A DNA stretch of 64,000 bases from Lysobacterales bacterium. Lineage in GTDB: Bacteria > Pseudomonadota > Gammaproteobacteria > Xanthomonadales > SZUA-38. A model generated the notes under the pieces. The model was not told the origin of the DNA, did no database searches, and worked only from the letters and a program-made list of their open reading frames with translations. The DNA lies in contig JANQOZ010000017.1 of the NCBI GenBank assembly GCA_028285525.1, forward strand, positions 1 to 64,000. The letters are read 5' to 3'. The first letter of the stretch is position 1, and each line of letters starts with the position of its first letter. A program made the position numbers and the translations under genes. This document shows positions 25,156 through 33,573 of the stretch, piece by piece.

Positions 25156-25624
25156 GCTTTCCCTGCGGCACGCCCGACCCGCTGAAGCTGAAGCGCTGTC
25201 GTCGCTCGCTCTTCGTTCAAAAGCGGTCTGGGGTTACGATGAGGCGTTTATGGCGGCCTGCCGCGATGAGTTGTCCGTGTCTGCCGAAGACATCGATCAG
25301 GCGGGCACCCGGCTGACCGTTGCAGAGCGGGGAGGGCAACTCGCCGGCTATAGCTGGGTGATGCCGGTTTCCGAGACGGTCTGGGAACTCGAAGCGCTTT
25401 TCGTAGAGCCTGAGCTGATGGGGCTTGGCATTGGGGAGAAGCTGTTTCGGCAGGCGGTCGACCAGGCGAGCGCTGGCGGAGCCCGGACCCTATCGGTTCA
25501 GTCCGATCCGCAGGCCGCTCGGTTTTACGAAAAGGCGGGCTGTACCAAGGTCGGCGAGAAAGCCTCGGGCAGCGTAGCCGGGCGGATGCTGCCTCTGTAT
25601 CACTACACGCTCAGCTCCCGCTAA
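25148..25624 (+). CDS. GNAT family N-acetyltransferase
   Basis: Encodes about 158 residues if it starts at the GTG at 25148, which overlaps the previous stop codon by 8 bp; an adjacent GTG at 25145 is equally possible. The open frame upstream reads through the Gly/Cys tail in another frame and is not credible. LFVEPELMGLGIGEKL is the acetyl-CoA loop, and ARFYEKAGCTKVG is the C-terminal motif. Substrate is unknown. The overlap implies translational coupling to the GRDP-like gene. Confidence 0.8.
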   Translation: MAELSLRHARPAEAEALSSLALRSKAVWGYDEAFMAACRDELSVSAEDIDQAGTRLTVAERGGQLAGYSWVMPVSETVWELEALFVEPELMGLGIGEKLFRQAVDQASAGGARTLSVQSDPQAARFYEKAGCTKVGEKASGSVAGRMLPLYHYTLSSR

Positions 25625-25640
25625 CTTTGTACGGTGAGTC

Positions 25641-26798
25641 TTACGCGCTGCTTGCGGCGTCTCGCTGAATATCGAATTTCCGCATCTTCTCCACCAACGT
25701 TGTGCGCCGAAGGTTGAGCATGCGAGCGGCCTGACTCACCACGCCGTCTGACGCGGCCAAGGCCTGTTCAATGAGACATTTCTCGCTGCGTTGGAGGTAT
25801 TTGACCAGGTTGAGGCCGCTCGGCGGCAGCACCGGGTCCACGTTTTCCGGCGGCGGCTGAAGGCGCCACAGCATGGGTTCGCCCGATAGATTCTCCACAG
25901 GGCCAGCGCTGCCACTAGTGCTCTCCAAGCCGGTCTGAAACTCTTCGGGCAGGTCGCCCGGTTCTATCCGCTCACCACCGTGAAAAACAGCCAGCTGTTC
26001 GAGCAAGTTGCCAAGCTCTCTCACATTGCCGGGCCATGGATATTCCTGCAGGCTCGCGATGGCACTGCGTGACAGACAGGGCGGGGTGAGGTCACGTTCT
26101 TCGAGGGCCCTAGAAAGACTGGCCACCATAAACGGCAGATCCTCGACGCGCTCACACAGCGACGGTACACGTAGCGGCACCACGTTCAGCCGATAGTAAA
26201 GGTCCTCCCGAAAGGTTCCGGCGGCCACCGCATTGGACAGATTGCAATGCGTTGCGGCGACCACCCGTACGTTGAGCGGGATCTCGTCTCGGCCGCCGAC
26301 GCGCTCGATGCTTCGCTCCTGCAGTGCGCGAAGCAGCTTGGCCTGCATCGGCAGCGGCATGTCGCCGATTTCGTCGAGAAAGAGCGTGCCGTTGTTGGCC
26401 CGCTCGAAGCGGCCGATACGGCGCTCCAGGGCGCCGCTGAAGGCGCCCCTTTCATGACCGAACAACTCGCTTTCCAAAAGGTCGGCGGGGATCGAAGCGC
26501 AGTTCACGGCCACAAAAGGGCCGCTCGATCGGTTGGAATAGCGGTGGATTCGCCGGGCCACCACTTCCTTTCCCGTACCCGTATCCCCGCCAACCAATAC
26601 CGTGACGTCAGTCTTCGCCACCCTGCGAACCTGGAGCCAGAGCTGGCGCATTTGCGGGTTGCTGCACTGCTCAACCGGGTCGGCACCCATCGCGGCATCA
26701 AGCTGAACGGGTTTCCGATCTGCGGTCGGACTCAGCTTGTTCCGCCGAAGCGAACGATAGTCCATACCGGTGATGCGATCAGGCGCGAATTGAGCCAT
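25641..26798 (-). CDS. Sigma-54 activator AAA ATPase with HTH, FleQ-like
   Basis: Encodes 385 residues. After about 40 divergent residues comes the sigma-54 interaction ATPase: Walker A GGDTGTGKE, the sigma-54 contact loop GAFSGA (usual form GAFTGA), Walker B LFLDEIGDM and the arginine-finger region FREDLYYRLNVVP. The C-terminus ends in a Fis-type HTH (SQAARMLNLRRTTLVEKMRKF), as in FleQ and other enhancer-binding proteins. There is no N-terminal receiver; a FleQ-like receiver is the separate gene 21 bp upstream. It probably activates sigma-54 promoters, perhaps under c-di-GMP control. Confidence 0.9.
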   Translation of the reverse strand: MAQFAPDRITGMDYRSLRRNKLSPTADRKPVQLDAAMGADPVEQCSNPQMRQLWLQVRRVAKTDVTVLVGGDTGTGKEVVARRIHRYSNRSSGPFVAVNCASIPADLLESELFGHERGAFSGALERRIGRFERANNGTLFLDEIGDMPLPMQAKLLRALQERSIERVGGRDEIPLNVRVVAATHCNLSNAVAAGTFREDLYYRLNVVPLRVPSLCERVEDLPFMVASLSRALEERDLTPPCLSRSAIASLQEYPWPGNVRELGNLLEQLAVFHGGERIEPGDLPEEFQTGLESTSGSAGPVENLSGEPMLWRLQPPPENVDPVLPPSGLNLVKYLQRSEKCLIEQALAASDGVVSQAARMLNLRRTTLVEKMRKFDIQRDAASSA

Positions 26799-26819
26799 CG
26801 GCTAAATGCTCCGGTTGGC

Positions 26820-27371
26820 TCAGCAGGGGTTGGCGACGGCGGTCAGTCTGGGGCTGCCGATGCGCGGCGCCATGACAGGTTCGTAAGGCTGCTTCGCGCA
26901 GCGTCGAGCCGTGTCCAGCGTCAGCCGCGTGTTATGAGCCATGTCAAACATCAACGCGAGCTCAATGTTGATCTTCAGATCCCAGGGGCGGATGGGGTGC
27001 ACCACAAAATTGAGCGACTCAGGATTGTCGTCATCGAGCGCGGTCTGGGCCTGATCCTGGTTCAGACAGCAGATCACCGGCTGATCACAGGTGCGACGAA
27101 GCCACTGGGTCAGCAGTTCGCCCGGTGTGCCCATCATGTCGACGACAATCAGATGCGGCCGCTGAAGACGGAGCATGTTTTTGATGTCCGTTTGATCTCC
27201 CCAGACTGCAAGAGTGTCGAACGAGAGTTCTTTGAGCTGTCGCTGGACCGGGAGCGGATCGGGCGACACGAGCAGCACGCGAAGCCCCTCGGTCAGACTC
27301 TCCCGGGCGAAAGCGCCCTCTGATTTGGCACGCATCGACTCCTGCACGGCTAAAGCTTGTTGGCGAATCAT
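26820..27371 (-). CDS. Stand-alone FleQ-like receiver protein
   Basis: Encodes 183 residues. The central part reads LRVLLVSPDPLPVQRQLKEL, then HLIVVDMMGTPGELLTQWL and QPVICCLN, the fold of a response-regulator receiver or the FleQ N-terminal domain. Only one acidic residue is found at the first strand and VVDMM gives a candidate phospho-Asp, so phosphorylation is uncertain. It precedes the AAA/HTH gene by 21 bp, and together they look like a FleQ divided into two polypeptides. The family call is an inference. Confidence 0.6.
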   Translation of the reverse strand: MIRQQALAVQESMRAKSEGAFARESLTEGLRVLLVSPDPLPVQRQLKELSFDTLAVWGDQTDIKNMLRLQRPHLIVVDMMGTPGELLTQWLRRTCDQPVICCLNQDQAQTALDDDNPESLNFVVHPIRPWDLKINIELALMFDMAHNTRLTLDTARRCAKQPYEPVMAPRIGSPRLTAVANPC

Positions 27372-27529
27372 GGCTTTTCCTTAGGTGTTGTGACTTCCTT
27401 GCCAAGGTAAGAGCAAAGCCCGTGCCAACTTTTAAGTGGTTGATTTTAAATGGCCGCTGGTCGTCTACGTCATTTTTGATGCACCGTTTTTTGCGAACGG
27501 TGAAAATTTCGGCGGCGGCTGGGCGGGAC
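27372..27529. other. 158-bp gap with hairpin
   Basis: Between the sensor kinase and the FleQ-like receiver gene. CACCGTT (27482-27488) pairs with AACGGTG (27496-27502) as a 7-bp stem. There is no U-run on the minus strand after it, so it is not a classic terminator; it could be a processing or regulatory hairpin. AAAATTTCGGCGG (27503-27515) also occurs with one change at 14200-14212. Confidence 0.4.
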
Positions 27530-30500
27530 TTAGGCCAACATTTCGGTGGCTTGCGGGGTCTCGGCGCCGGCGGGCACGTCAAGCGGGAACTCGATGGTGA
27601 AGCAAGTGCCGCCGTCGACGTGCATCGAGATGGTGCCCGACAGCTGTTCGGTGAGGATACACACGATCTCCATGCCGAGTGATTCGGTCTCCCGAAAGTC
27701 TTTGCCGGGCGGAAAACCGACGCCGTTATCGGCCACCGTGATACGGCAATTGTCCTCGACCTGCTTTGCGCTGATGGCCACTTCAGCCACGCCCTCATGG
27801 CCGACGAACGCATGTTTGATGGCGTTGGACACGAGCTCATTGATGATGAGCCCACAGGGAACGGCGTTCTCGATATCCAGGTGCATCCGGGCTGCATCGA
27901 TGGCGATATCGATCGGCTGTGTTGCCGACTGGTAAGCCCGATTGAGCTTGCTGGTGAGCAGCTCAAGGTAGTCGTTGAAGTCGATTTCAAGAAGGTTCTC
28001 GGAGTGGTACAGGCTCTCATGGATCAGCGCCATGGATCGAATCCGGTTCTGGCTCTCTGCCAGCATCCGATTGACCTCCGGATCCTCCAGCGAGTCGGTC
28101 TGGAGCCGCAGCAGGCTGGAGATCACCTGCATGTTGTTCTTGACCCGGTGGTGAACTTCCTTCAGCAGCAGCTCTTTTTCGCCCAGCGACAGGCGCAGCT
28201 GACGCTCTGTGGCCTTGTGCTCGACAATCTCGAGTTCCAGCTGTGCCGTGCGCTGCTCCACCAGCGATTTCAGCTGATCACGGTAGCGGCGCAGCTCGTG
28301 CTCGTTGCGTTTCTGGTCGGTAACGTCCCGAGCGATGGCAATCATCGCTCGATCGTCCTGCTCAAGGTCGACGCCGGTCATCGTCAGCTCGATGAACTGG
28401 ACGTCCTTGCCGACGCCTTCCTGGAGGGTCGTCTGCCAGCGACCCCGCTGTTCGACCTGGGTGAGCGCCTGGCGACGGCGCTCCGGATCGGAAAACACCG
28501 GAGAGAAACTCGACTCGGCATCACCGAACATCATTCTGCTGGCGCGGTTCTGATAGGCCAGGGTGCCGTCAGGCTGGACGATGGCCACGGAGTCTGTGGC
28601 TTCGTTGAGGCAGTGCAGGTAGGTCTTCAGCCGTTCATTGGCGGCTCGCTCGGACTGACGTCGCGCGCGGCTGGCAATCGCCCGCCCTACAACCAGCACG
28701 ATGACAAACGCAAGGGTGGCGTAGAGAGAAAACGCCCACCAGGTCAGCCAGGGCGGCGGCAGTACCACCACCGCGAGCGCCAGCGTGTTCTGGCTCCAGA
28801 CGCCGTCGCTGTTGGCGGCTCGCACCTCAAACCGATACTGACCGGGCGGCAGGTTGGTGTAGTTGGCCCGGTTCAGATTGCCCACCTGGTTCCACGATGA
28901 CTCCAGGTTAGCCAGGCGGTATTCGTACTGGTTGGCCGATGGATTGGTGAAGTCGAGCGCGGCAAACTCGAAGCCGACGACGTAGTCGGAATGTTTGAGG
29001 GTAAGCTGCCGAATCTGTTCTACCGGCTGGTCAAAAAGCTGGGACTCATTCAGGATCGAGACGCCGGTCAGCTTCACGGGCGGATCAAACGCGTTGGTGG
29101 TTGCGATAAGGCTCGCCGGCGTGAAGCGGTTGAAGCCGTTGTTCCCCCCAAAATACAGCGTGCCGTCTGGCGCTCTTAAGTAAGCCCCGCTGTTGAAGTC
29201 ATCTCCCTGTAAGCCGTGGGTGACGTTAAAGGTCTGTCGAACGCCCTGATCCGGGGAGATCACGCTGAGGCCTTTGTTGCTGGCCACCCACACCTGGTTG
29301 TTGCTGTCCGTAATCAGACCCATCACGGCGTTGCTGGGCAGACCGGACGCACGGCCGTATTCCTGACCGTTCAGGCCGCGGGTCGTCAGCTCGTTGAGGT
29401 TGATGCGGAAGAGCCCGCGATCCCGCGTTCCGATCCAAGCGTCGTTCATCGAGAAGGTGATGCTGACAATCAGCTCCGAAGGCAGTCCCCGGTTGGCGTC
29501 GAGCGGTCGCCAGCTGTTGAAGCGCGGGTTGTAAACATAAATCCCCGCATCATGCGTTCCGAACCAGATTTCACCGTTTCGGGGGTTTTCAACCGCCGTG
29601 ATCACGCGGTCGCTGCCGAGGTGCCCACCCGCCTCGTTGAATCGATCGAAGCGGTCATCGTCACGCAGACGATTGACCCCACCGCCAAATGTCGCGATCC
29701 AGGTGGTGCCCTGACTGTCGGTCAGCAGGCTCGTCACGGCGTTGAAGCTGATGCTTGCTGGATCTGCGGCGTCCGTCTGGAAATTGGTGAATTTTTGGCT
29801 CGACGGATCAAAGCGGAACAAGCCGCTGCCGCGGGTCCCGAGCAGGAGGCGGTCCTGTCGATCCATGGCCAGGGACATCACCCGATTGTCAGTTAAGGAC
29901 CCGGCCCCATCGCCGTCGCGATACACGGTGAACTCCTGCGCGCCGACCGGCAGGTGGTTGAGTCCGCCGCCGAACGTGCCGACAAACAGGTCGCCTGCCG
30001 CCGACAGGGCGAAGGATGTTACGACATTGCTGCTCAACGACCCCGGTTCTCCGGGGCGATTGCGAAAATGCTCGACCGAGCCGATCCGGGTGTTCGCCGT
30101 ACTTGCGCCCGAATAAGTCCCGACCCAAAGCACGCCGCCCTGGTCCTGGTGCAAGGCAGTGATGCGGTTGTCGGACAGCGATCTGAGCGATCCGGGATCA
30201 GACTCATAGCGATGAAAGCCTCGCCGCTCGGGATCCCATAGGTTGAGACCTTTGTCCGTACCCACCCAGATCCGGCCACCCGCATCTTGGGTCAACGCCG
30301 TGACGCGGTCGGACGACAGCGTGAAATAGTCCTGCGGATCATGCTTCAGGCGGACGATGCTCCCGTTTTCCGGACTTAAGACGGCGATGCCGTTGTCGCT
30401 CGTCCCAAGCCAGAGCCGGCCATCGTCCGTTGGCAGCAGCGTTGCCACCTGATCGCCAATGATTCGATCGCCGGTGTCCAGGCGACGAAGGAAGCGCCTC

Positions 30501-31171
30501 GGATCCTGGGGGTCTCCGTGCCAAAGGCTGATCCCGCCGCTGATGGTCGCCACCCACACGCCGCCGTCAGGGTGTGACGCGATGTCGTTGATCCCGTTGC
30601 CCGTCAGCGTATCGCCGCCCGTTTGCGACTGATCCAGCGTCGCCATCTTCTGACCCTCGTGGTCCAGCACGACCAGCCCGTCCCCCTCGGTACCGACCCA
30701 GATGTGACCGTGCGTATCCTGGTGAAGCACGGTGATCGATGCGCTGCTGAGGTTGATCTCTGAGCCGGGTGTTTCGATCAGCGTGAACTGCTGGCTGGCC
30801 GCGGAGAACCGGGCCAGCCCTCGCTGCGTTCCCACCCACAGGTCGCCGCCCTGCGTGACCAGAATATCGTTGATCCAGTCATTCGGGAGGGACTGAGGAT
30901 CGGCTGGATCGTGGAGGTAGACGCGAGTCTGACGACCATCAAAGCGATTCAGTCCCTCTTGAGTTCCGATCCAGATGAATCCAGCTGGATCCTGAGTGAT
31001 GACGTTAACGCTTTCCTGAGACAGGCCGTCAGCGGTGGTGATCCGGGAAAATACGACGTTTTCGCGGGCCGACGCAGCGCCGATCAGCAGCAGGCAAAGC
31101 AGCGCCAATCCAGCCGCGGCGATTAGGCCTGATCCCGCGCGGCGCTCAGGCCGCTTATGCCGAAACGCCAT
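27530..31171 (-). CDS. Propeller-Y_Y_Y-PAS histidine kinase (HisKA_2 type)
   Basis: Encodes 1213 residues. A signal-like segment (about 15-35) precedes about 700 residues of two-component regulator propeller repeats (for example GFIWIGTQEGLNRFD, GDLWVGTQRGLARF), forming two periplasmic propellers. Then come a Y_Y_Y domain (PGQYRFEVRAANSDGVWS), a transmembrane helix, a PAS domain, and a HisKA_2-type dimerisation region with KEVHHRVKNNMQVISSLL as the phospho-acceptor His. The HATPase N and G boxes are ELVSNAIKHAF and DNGVGFPPG. It should sense a periplasmic ligand. The 6-bp gap to the upstream response regulator makes that its probable partner. Confidence 0.93.
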   Translation of the reverse strand: MAFRHKRPERRAGSGLIAAAGLALLCLLLIGAASARENVVFSRITTADGLSQESVNVITQDPAGFIWIGTQEGLNRFDGRQTRVYLHDPADPQSLPNDWINDILVTQGGDLWVGTQRGLARFSAASQQFTLIETPGSEINLSSASITVLHQDTHGHIWVGTEGDGLVVLDHEGQKMATLDQSQTGGDTLTGNGINDIASHPDGGVWVATISGGISLWHGDPQDPRRFLRRLDTGDRIIGDQVATLLPTDDGRLWLGTSDNGIAVLSPENGSIVRLKHDPQDYFTLSSDRVTALTQDAGGRIWVGTDKGLNLWDPERRGFHRYESDPGSLRSLSDNRITALHQDQGGVLWVGTYSGASTANTRIGSVEHFRNRPGEPGSLSSNVVTSFALSAAGDLFVGTFGGGLNHLPVGAQEFTVYRDGDGAGSLTDNRVMSLAMDRQDRLLLGTRGSGLFRFDPSSQKFTNFQTDAADPASISFNAVTSLLTDSQGTTWIATFGGGVNRLRDDDRFDRFNEAGGHLGSDRVITAVENPRNGEIWFGTHDAGIYVYNPRFNSWRPLDANRGLPSELIVSITFSMNDAWIGTRDRGLFRINLNELTTRGLNGQEYGRASGLPSNAVMGLITDSNNQVWVASNKGLSVISPDQGVRQTFNVTHGLQGDDFNSGAYLRAPDGTLYFGGNNGFNRFTPASLIATTNAFDPPVKLTGVSILNESQLFDQPVEQIRQLTLKHSDYVVGFEFAALDFTNPSANQYEYRLANLESSWNQVGNLNRANYTNLPPGQYRFEVRAANSDGVWSQNTLALAVVVLPPPWLTWWAFSLYATLAFVIVLVVGRAIASRARRQSERAANERLKTYLHCLNEATDSVAIVQPDGTLAYQNRASRMMFGDAESSFSPVFSDPERRRQALTQVEQRGRWQTTLQEGVGKDVQFIELTMTGVDLEQDDRAMIAIARDVTDQKRNEHELRRYRDQLKSLVEQRTAQLELEIVEHKATERQLRLSLGEKELLLKEVHHRVKNNMQVISSLLRLQTDSLEDPEVNRMLAESQNRIRSMALIHESLYHSENLLEIDFNDYLELLTSKLNRAYQSATQPIDIAIDAARMHLDIENAVPCGLIINELVSNAIKHAFVGHEGVAEVAISAKQVEDNCRITVADNGVGFPPGKDFRETESLGMEIVCILTEQLSGTISMHVDGGTCFTIEFPLDVPAGAETPQATEMLA

Positions 31172-31177
31172 GGGCTG

Positions 31178-33352
31178 CTAACCCGACTCGCGTCGCTGCG
31201 CTTTGATCGGCGAAACCGGCAGCTGGACCGGACCGGGATTCGGCGCCGTCTGAACAATTTTGGGTTGACGGTCTTCGTGGCTGCCGAGCAGGTGCTCGGT
31301 GGTGGATTCAGCCGTCGAAGGTCGACCGAACAAGAAACCCTGCAGGTAGTCGCAGCCAAAGTCGCGCAGCATTTTCGCCTGATTCGCATCTTCGATGCCC
31401 TCGGCCAGCACGTCGAGGCGCAGCTCATGAGCCATCGCGATAATGCCTTTGACGATCGCCTGATCCTCCTGGCTGTGAACGATGTCCGTGATAAACGCCC
31501 GATCGATCTTCAGCGTGTGCAGCGGCAGGCGCTTCAGATAGGCGAGAGATGAATAGCCGGTTCCAAAATCGTCGATCGAGATTTTAAGACCGAGATCGAC
31601 ACACCTGTTCAGTACCTCGATGCTTCGCTCTACCTCGCTCATCGCGGTGGTTTCGGTGATCTCCAGGCCCAGCCAGCGCGCTGCGAGCTCATGGCCGGCA
31701 AGCGTATCGGCCAGCTGATGGATCAGCCTGCCGTCGTTAAACTGGGTCGGGGACAGATTGATTCCGACCGTGCGGAGAGGAACGCCGGCATCCTGCCAGT
31801 CCTTCAGCTGTCGGCAGACCTGATTCAGGACGTGCTCGCCAAGCATGGTGATCAGGCCCGTTTGCTCGGCGACCGGAATGAACTCGCTGGGAGAAATCTG
31901 ACCCAACTCGGGACTGCGCCAGCGCAGCAAAGCCTCCAGCGCCACAATCTGCTCTGATTCGGCTTCGACGATCGGCTGGTAGTAAACCTTCATGGCCCCA
32001 TCTGCCATGGCCTGCTGCATGCGCCCCGCCAGCTTGACGGAGCGCACGGCCGAATCGCGCATCGGCGCTTCAAACATCGCGTAAAGCCCACTCCCGCGGA
32101 GCTTCGCCTGGTGCATCGCCGAATCGGCGTCGCGCAGCATTTCCTGATGGTCCGCGTAGTCGGATTCACTCGATAGCGCCGCGCCGATGGTGGCGGTCAG
32201 GTTCATCAGGTGATCACCCAGATCAAACGGTCTGGCGATCGCTGACTGAACGGCGCTGACGACCCGCTGCAGCTCCGGCTCTCCAGATAGACCGTCGAGC
32301 AGGCATACAAAGGTATCCGCGCTGAATCGGGTGACCGTATCGGTATCGCGCAGCGCGCGCTCGATACGGCCGCTTACCAGCTTCAGCACCTGGTCGCCCA
32401 GGTCATGGCCCTCACTTTCATTGATATTGCGGAACCCGTCGAGATCGACGAACAGCACGCCACACACATAACCCTGCTGGCGCCAGGTTCGGCGCAGGGC
32501 AACCTTGAGGCGGTCGACAAACAGGTTCTTGTTGGGCAGCCCCGTGAGCGGCTCCACAAAAGCGTTTTTTTGAATTTGCTCCTCGTACGACAGCTGTTTG
32601 CTGATGTCGCGAAAGGCAACGACCACGCCGCCTCGCTCCTGGCCCGCGAGTTTGATGGGCGTTGCGCTGAGGTCGATTGGGGTCGCGCTGCCGCTCTCGG
32701 AAATCAGAACTTGCCGAAGCTCGCGAATGGGCTCGGCCCGTTCGAGCAGGCTTCGCTTGACGTCCACCTTCTCGGCGCCCGAATCGATGTCTTTCAGGTG
32801 CAGCAGCTCGTCGATATCTGCGCCGATCGCCTCCTGCGCCGAGATTTCGATCATCGCCTCGGCGCGAGGGTTAAACAGAAAAACCTGCCCGGTGGCGTCG
32901 CAGGCAACAACGGCGTCCGCGATGCCGTCCATCGTCGCCTCAAGACGCAGAGAATCGAGCTGCTGCGCCAGCTCGGCCCGGTGCTTGAAGAGGGCAATTT
33001 CGATCGTGATCTCAAGCTCCCGGTCTTCAAAAGGCTTGAGCACGTAGCCGTAGGGTGTGGTGACGCTGGCTCGCTGCAGCATCTCGTCGTCCGAGTACGC
33101 TGTGCAGTAAACGACGGGGATATCGATTTCTTTTTGGATGGCGATGGCAACGTCGATACCGTCCTGTTCGGCGTTCAGGTTGATATCCATCAGGACCAGA
33201 TCGGGCTTTTCAGCCAGCGCCATGGCCATGGCGGGCGCGGGTTTGCCCTGAGTCCCGACCACGTCGTAGCCCATGCGCTCCAGACGCCGCTGCACGTCTC
33301 GTGCAACCAGCCCCTGGTCTTCCACGATCATAATTCTGGCTTTTGTTCTCAT
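31178..33352 (-). CDS. Response regulator with PAS, degenerate GGDEF and EAL domains
   Basis: Encodes 724 residues from the ATG at 33352 (MRTKARIMIVEDQGLV). Receiver domain with phospho-Asp in DLVLMDINL; PAS domain (about 140-260); GGDEF-type domain with the signature replaced by SADTF, so diguanylate cyclase activity is unlikely; EAL domain with ALEALLRW, NLSPTQF, LEITET and DDFGTGYSSLAYL intact, so c-di-GMP phosphodiesterase activity is predicted. The next gene is the propeller histidine kinase, 6 bp away. The pair could link a periplasmic signal to c-di-GMP degradation. Confidence 0.93.
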   Translation of the reverse strand: MRTKARIMIVEDQGLVARDVQRRLERMGYDVVGTQGKPAPAMAMALAEKPDLVLMDINLNAEQDGIDVAIAIQKEIDIPVVYCTAYSDDEMLQRASVTTPYGYVLKPFEDRELEITIEIALFKHRAELAQQLDSLRLEATMDGIADAVVACDATGQVFLFNPRAEAMIEISAQEAIGADIDELLHLKDIDSGAEKVDVKRSLLERAEPIRELRQVLISESGSATPIDLSATPIKLAGQERGGVVVAFRDISKQLSYEEQIQKNAFVEPLTGLPNKNLFVDRLKVALRRTWRQQGYVCGVLFVDLDGFRNINESEGHDLGDQVLKLVSGRIERALRDTDTVTRFSADTFVCLLDGLSGEPELQRVVSAVQSAIARPFDLGDHLMNLTATIGAALSSESDYADHQEMLRDADSAMHQAKLRGSGLYAMFEAPMRDSAVRSVKLAGRMQQAMADGAMKVYYQPIVEAESEQIVALEALLRWRSPELGQISPSEFIPVAEQTGLITMLGEHVLNQVCRQLKDWQDAGVPLRTVGINLSPTQFNDGRLIHQLADTLAGHELAARWLGLEITETTAMSEVERSIEVLNRCVDLGLKISIDDFGTGYSSLAYLKRLPLHTLKIDRAFITDIVHSQEDQAIVKGIIAMAHELRLDVLAEGIEDANQAKMLRDFGCDYLQGFLFGRPSTAESTTEHLLGSHEDRQPKIVQTAPNPGPVQLPVSPIKAQRRESG

Positions 33353-33573
33353 TGATATCGCTCGCCTGTTGACGAACGCACGCATCGACCTTCCATGAAT
33401 ATCGGCGAACGCGCAGGGACCTTGAGTCACGTGGCCGGTCCAGTGACCTGGCAACCAGTTCCGAATTCGGTCCCGAAACGGTGGGTCAAAAATGCGCTTG
33501 GTTGTGATGGGACAAGGCGACGCTGGTTTGGCTTTTCTTTACAATCAAGGCAGTTCCCAGGGGTAGCCGTCTT
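33353..33573. other. Divergent promoter region, 221 bp
   Basis: Separates the minus-strand signalling operon from the propeller-amidohydrolase gene. A TACAAT -10-like hexamer lies at 33540-33545 ahead of the latter, without a good -35. No gene is seen. Confidence 0.4.

Noticed and set aside
26247..27323. Plus-strand open frame of 358 codons opposite the sigma-54 activator and receiver genes
   Set aside because: It spans two well-defined minus-strand genes and lacks any motif.
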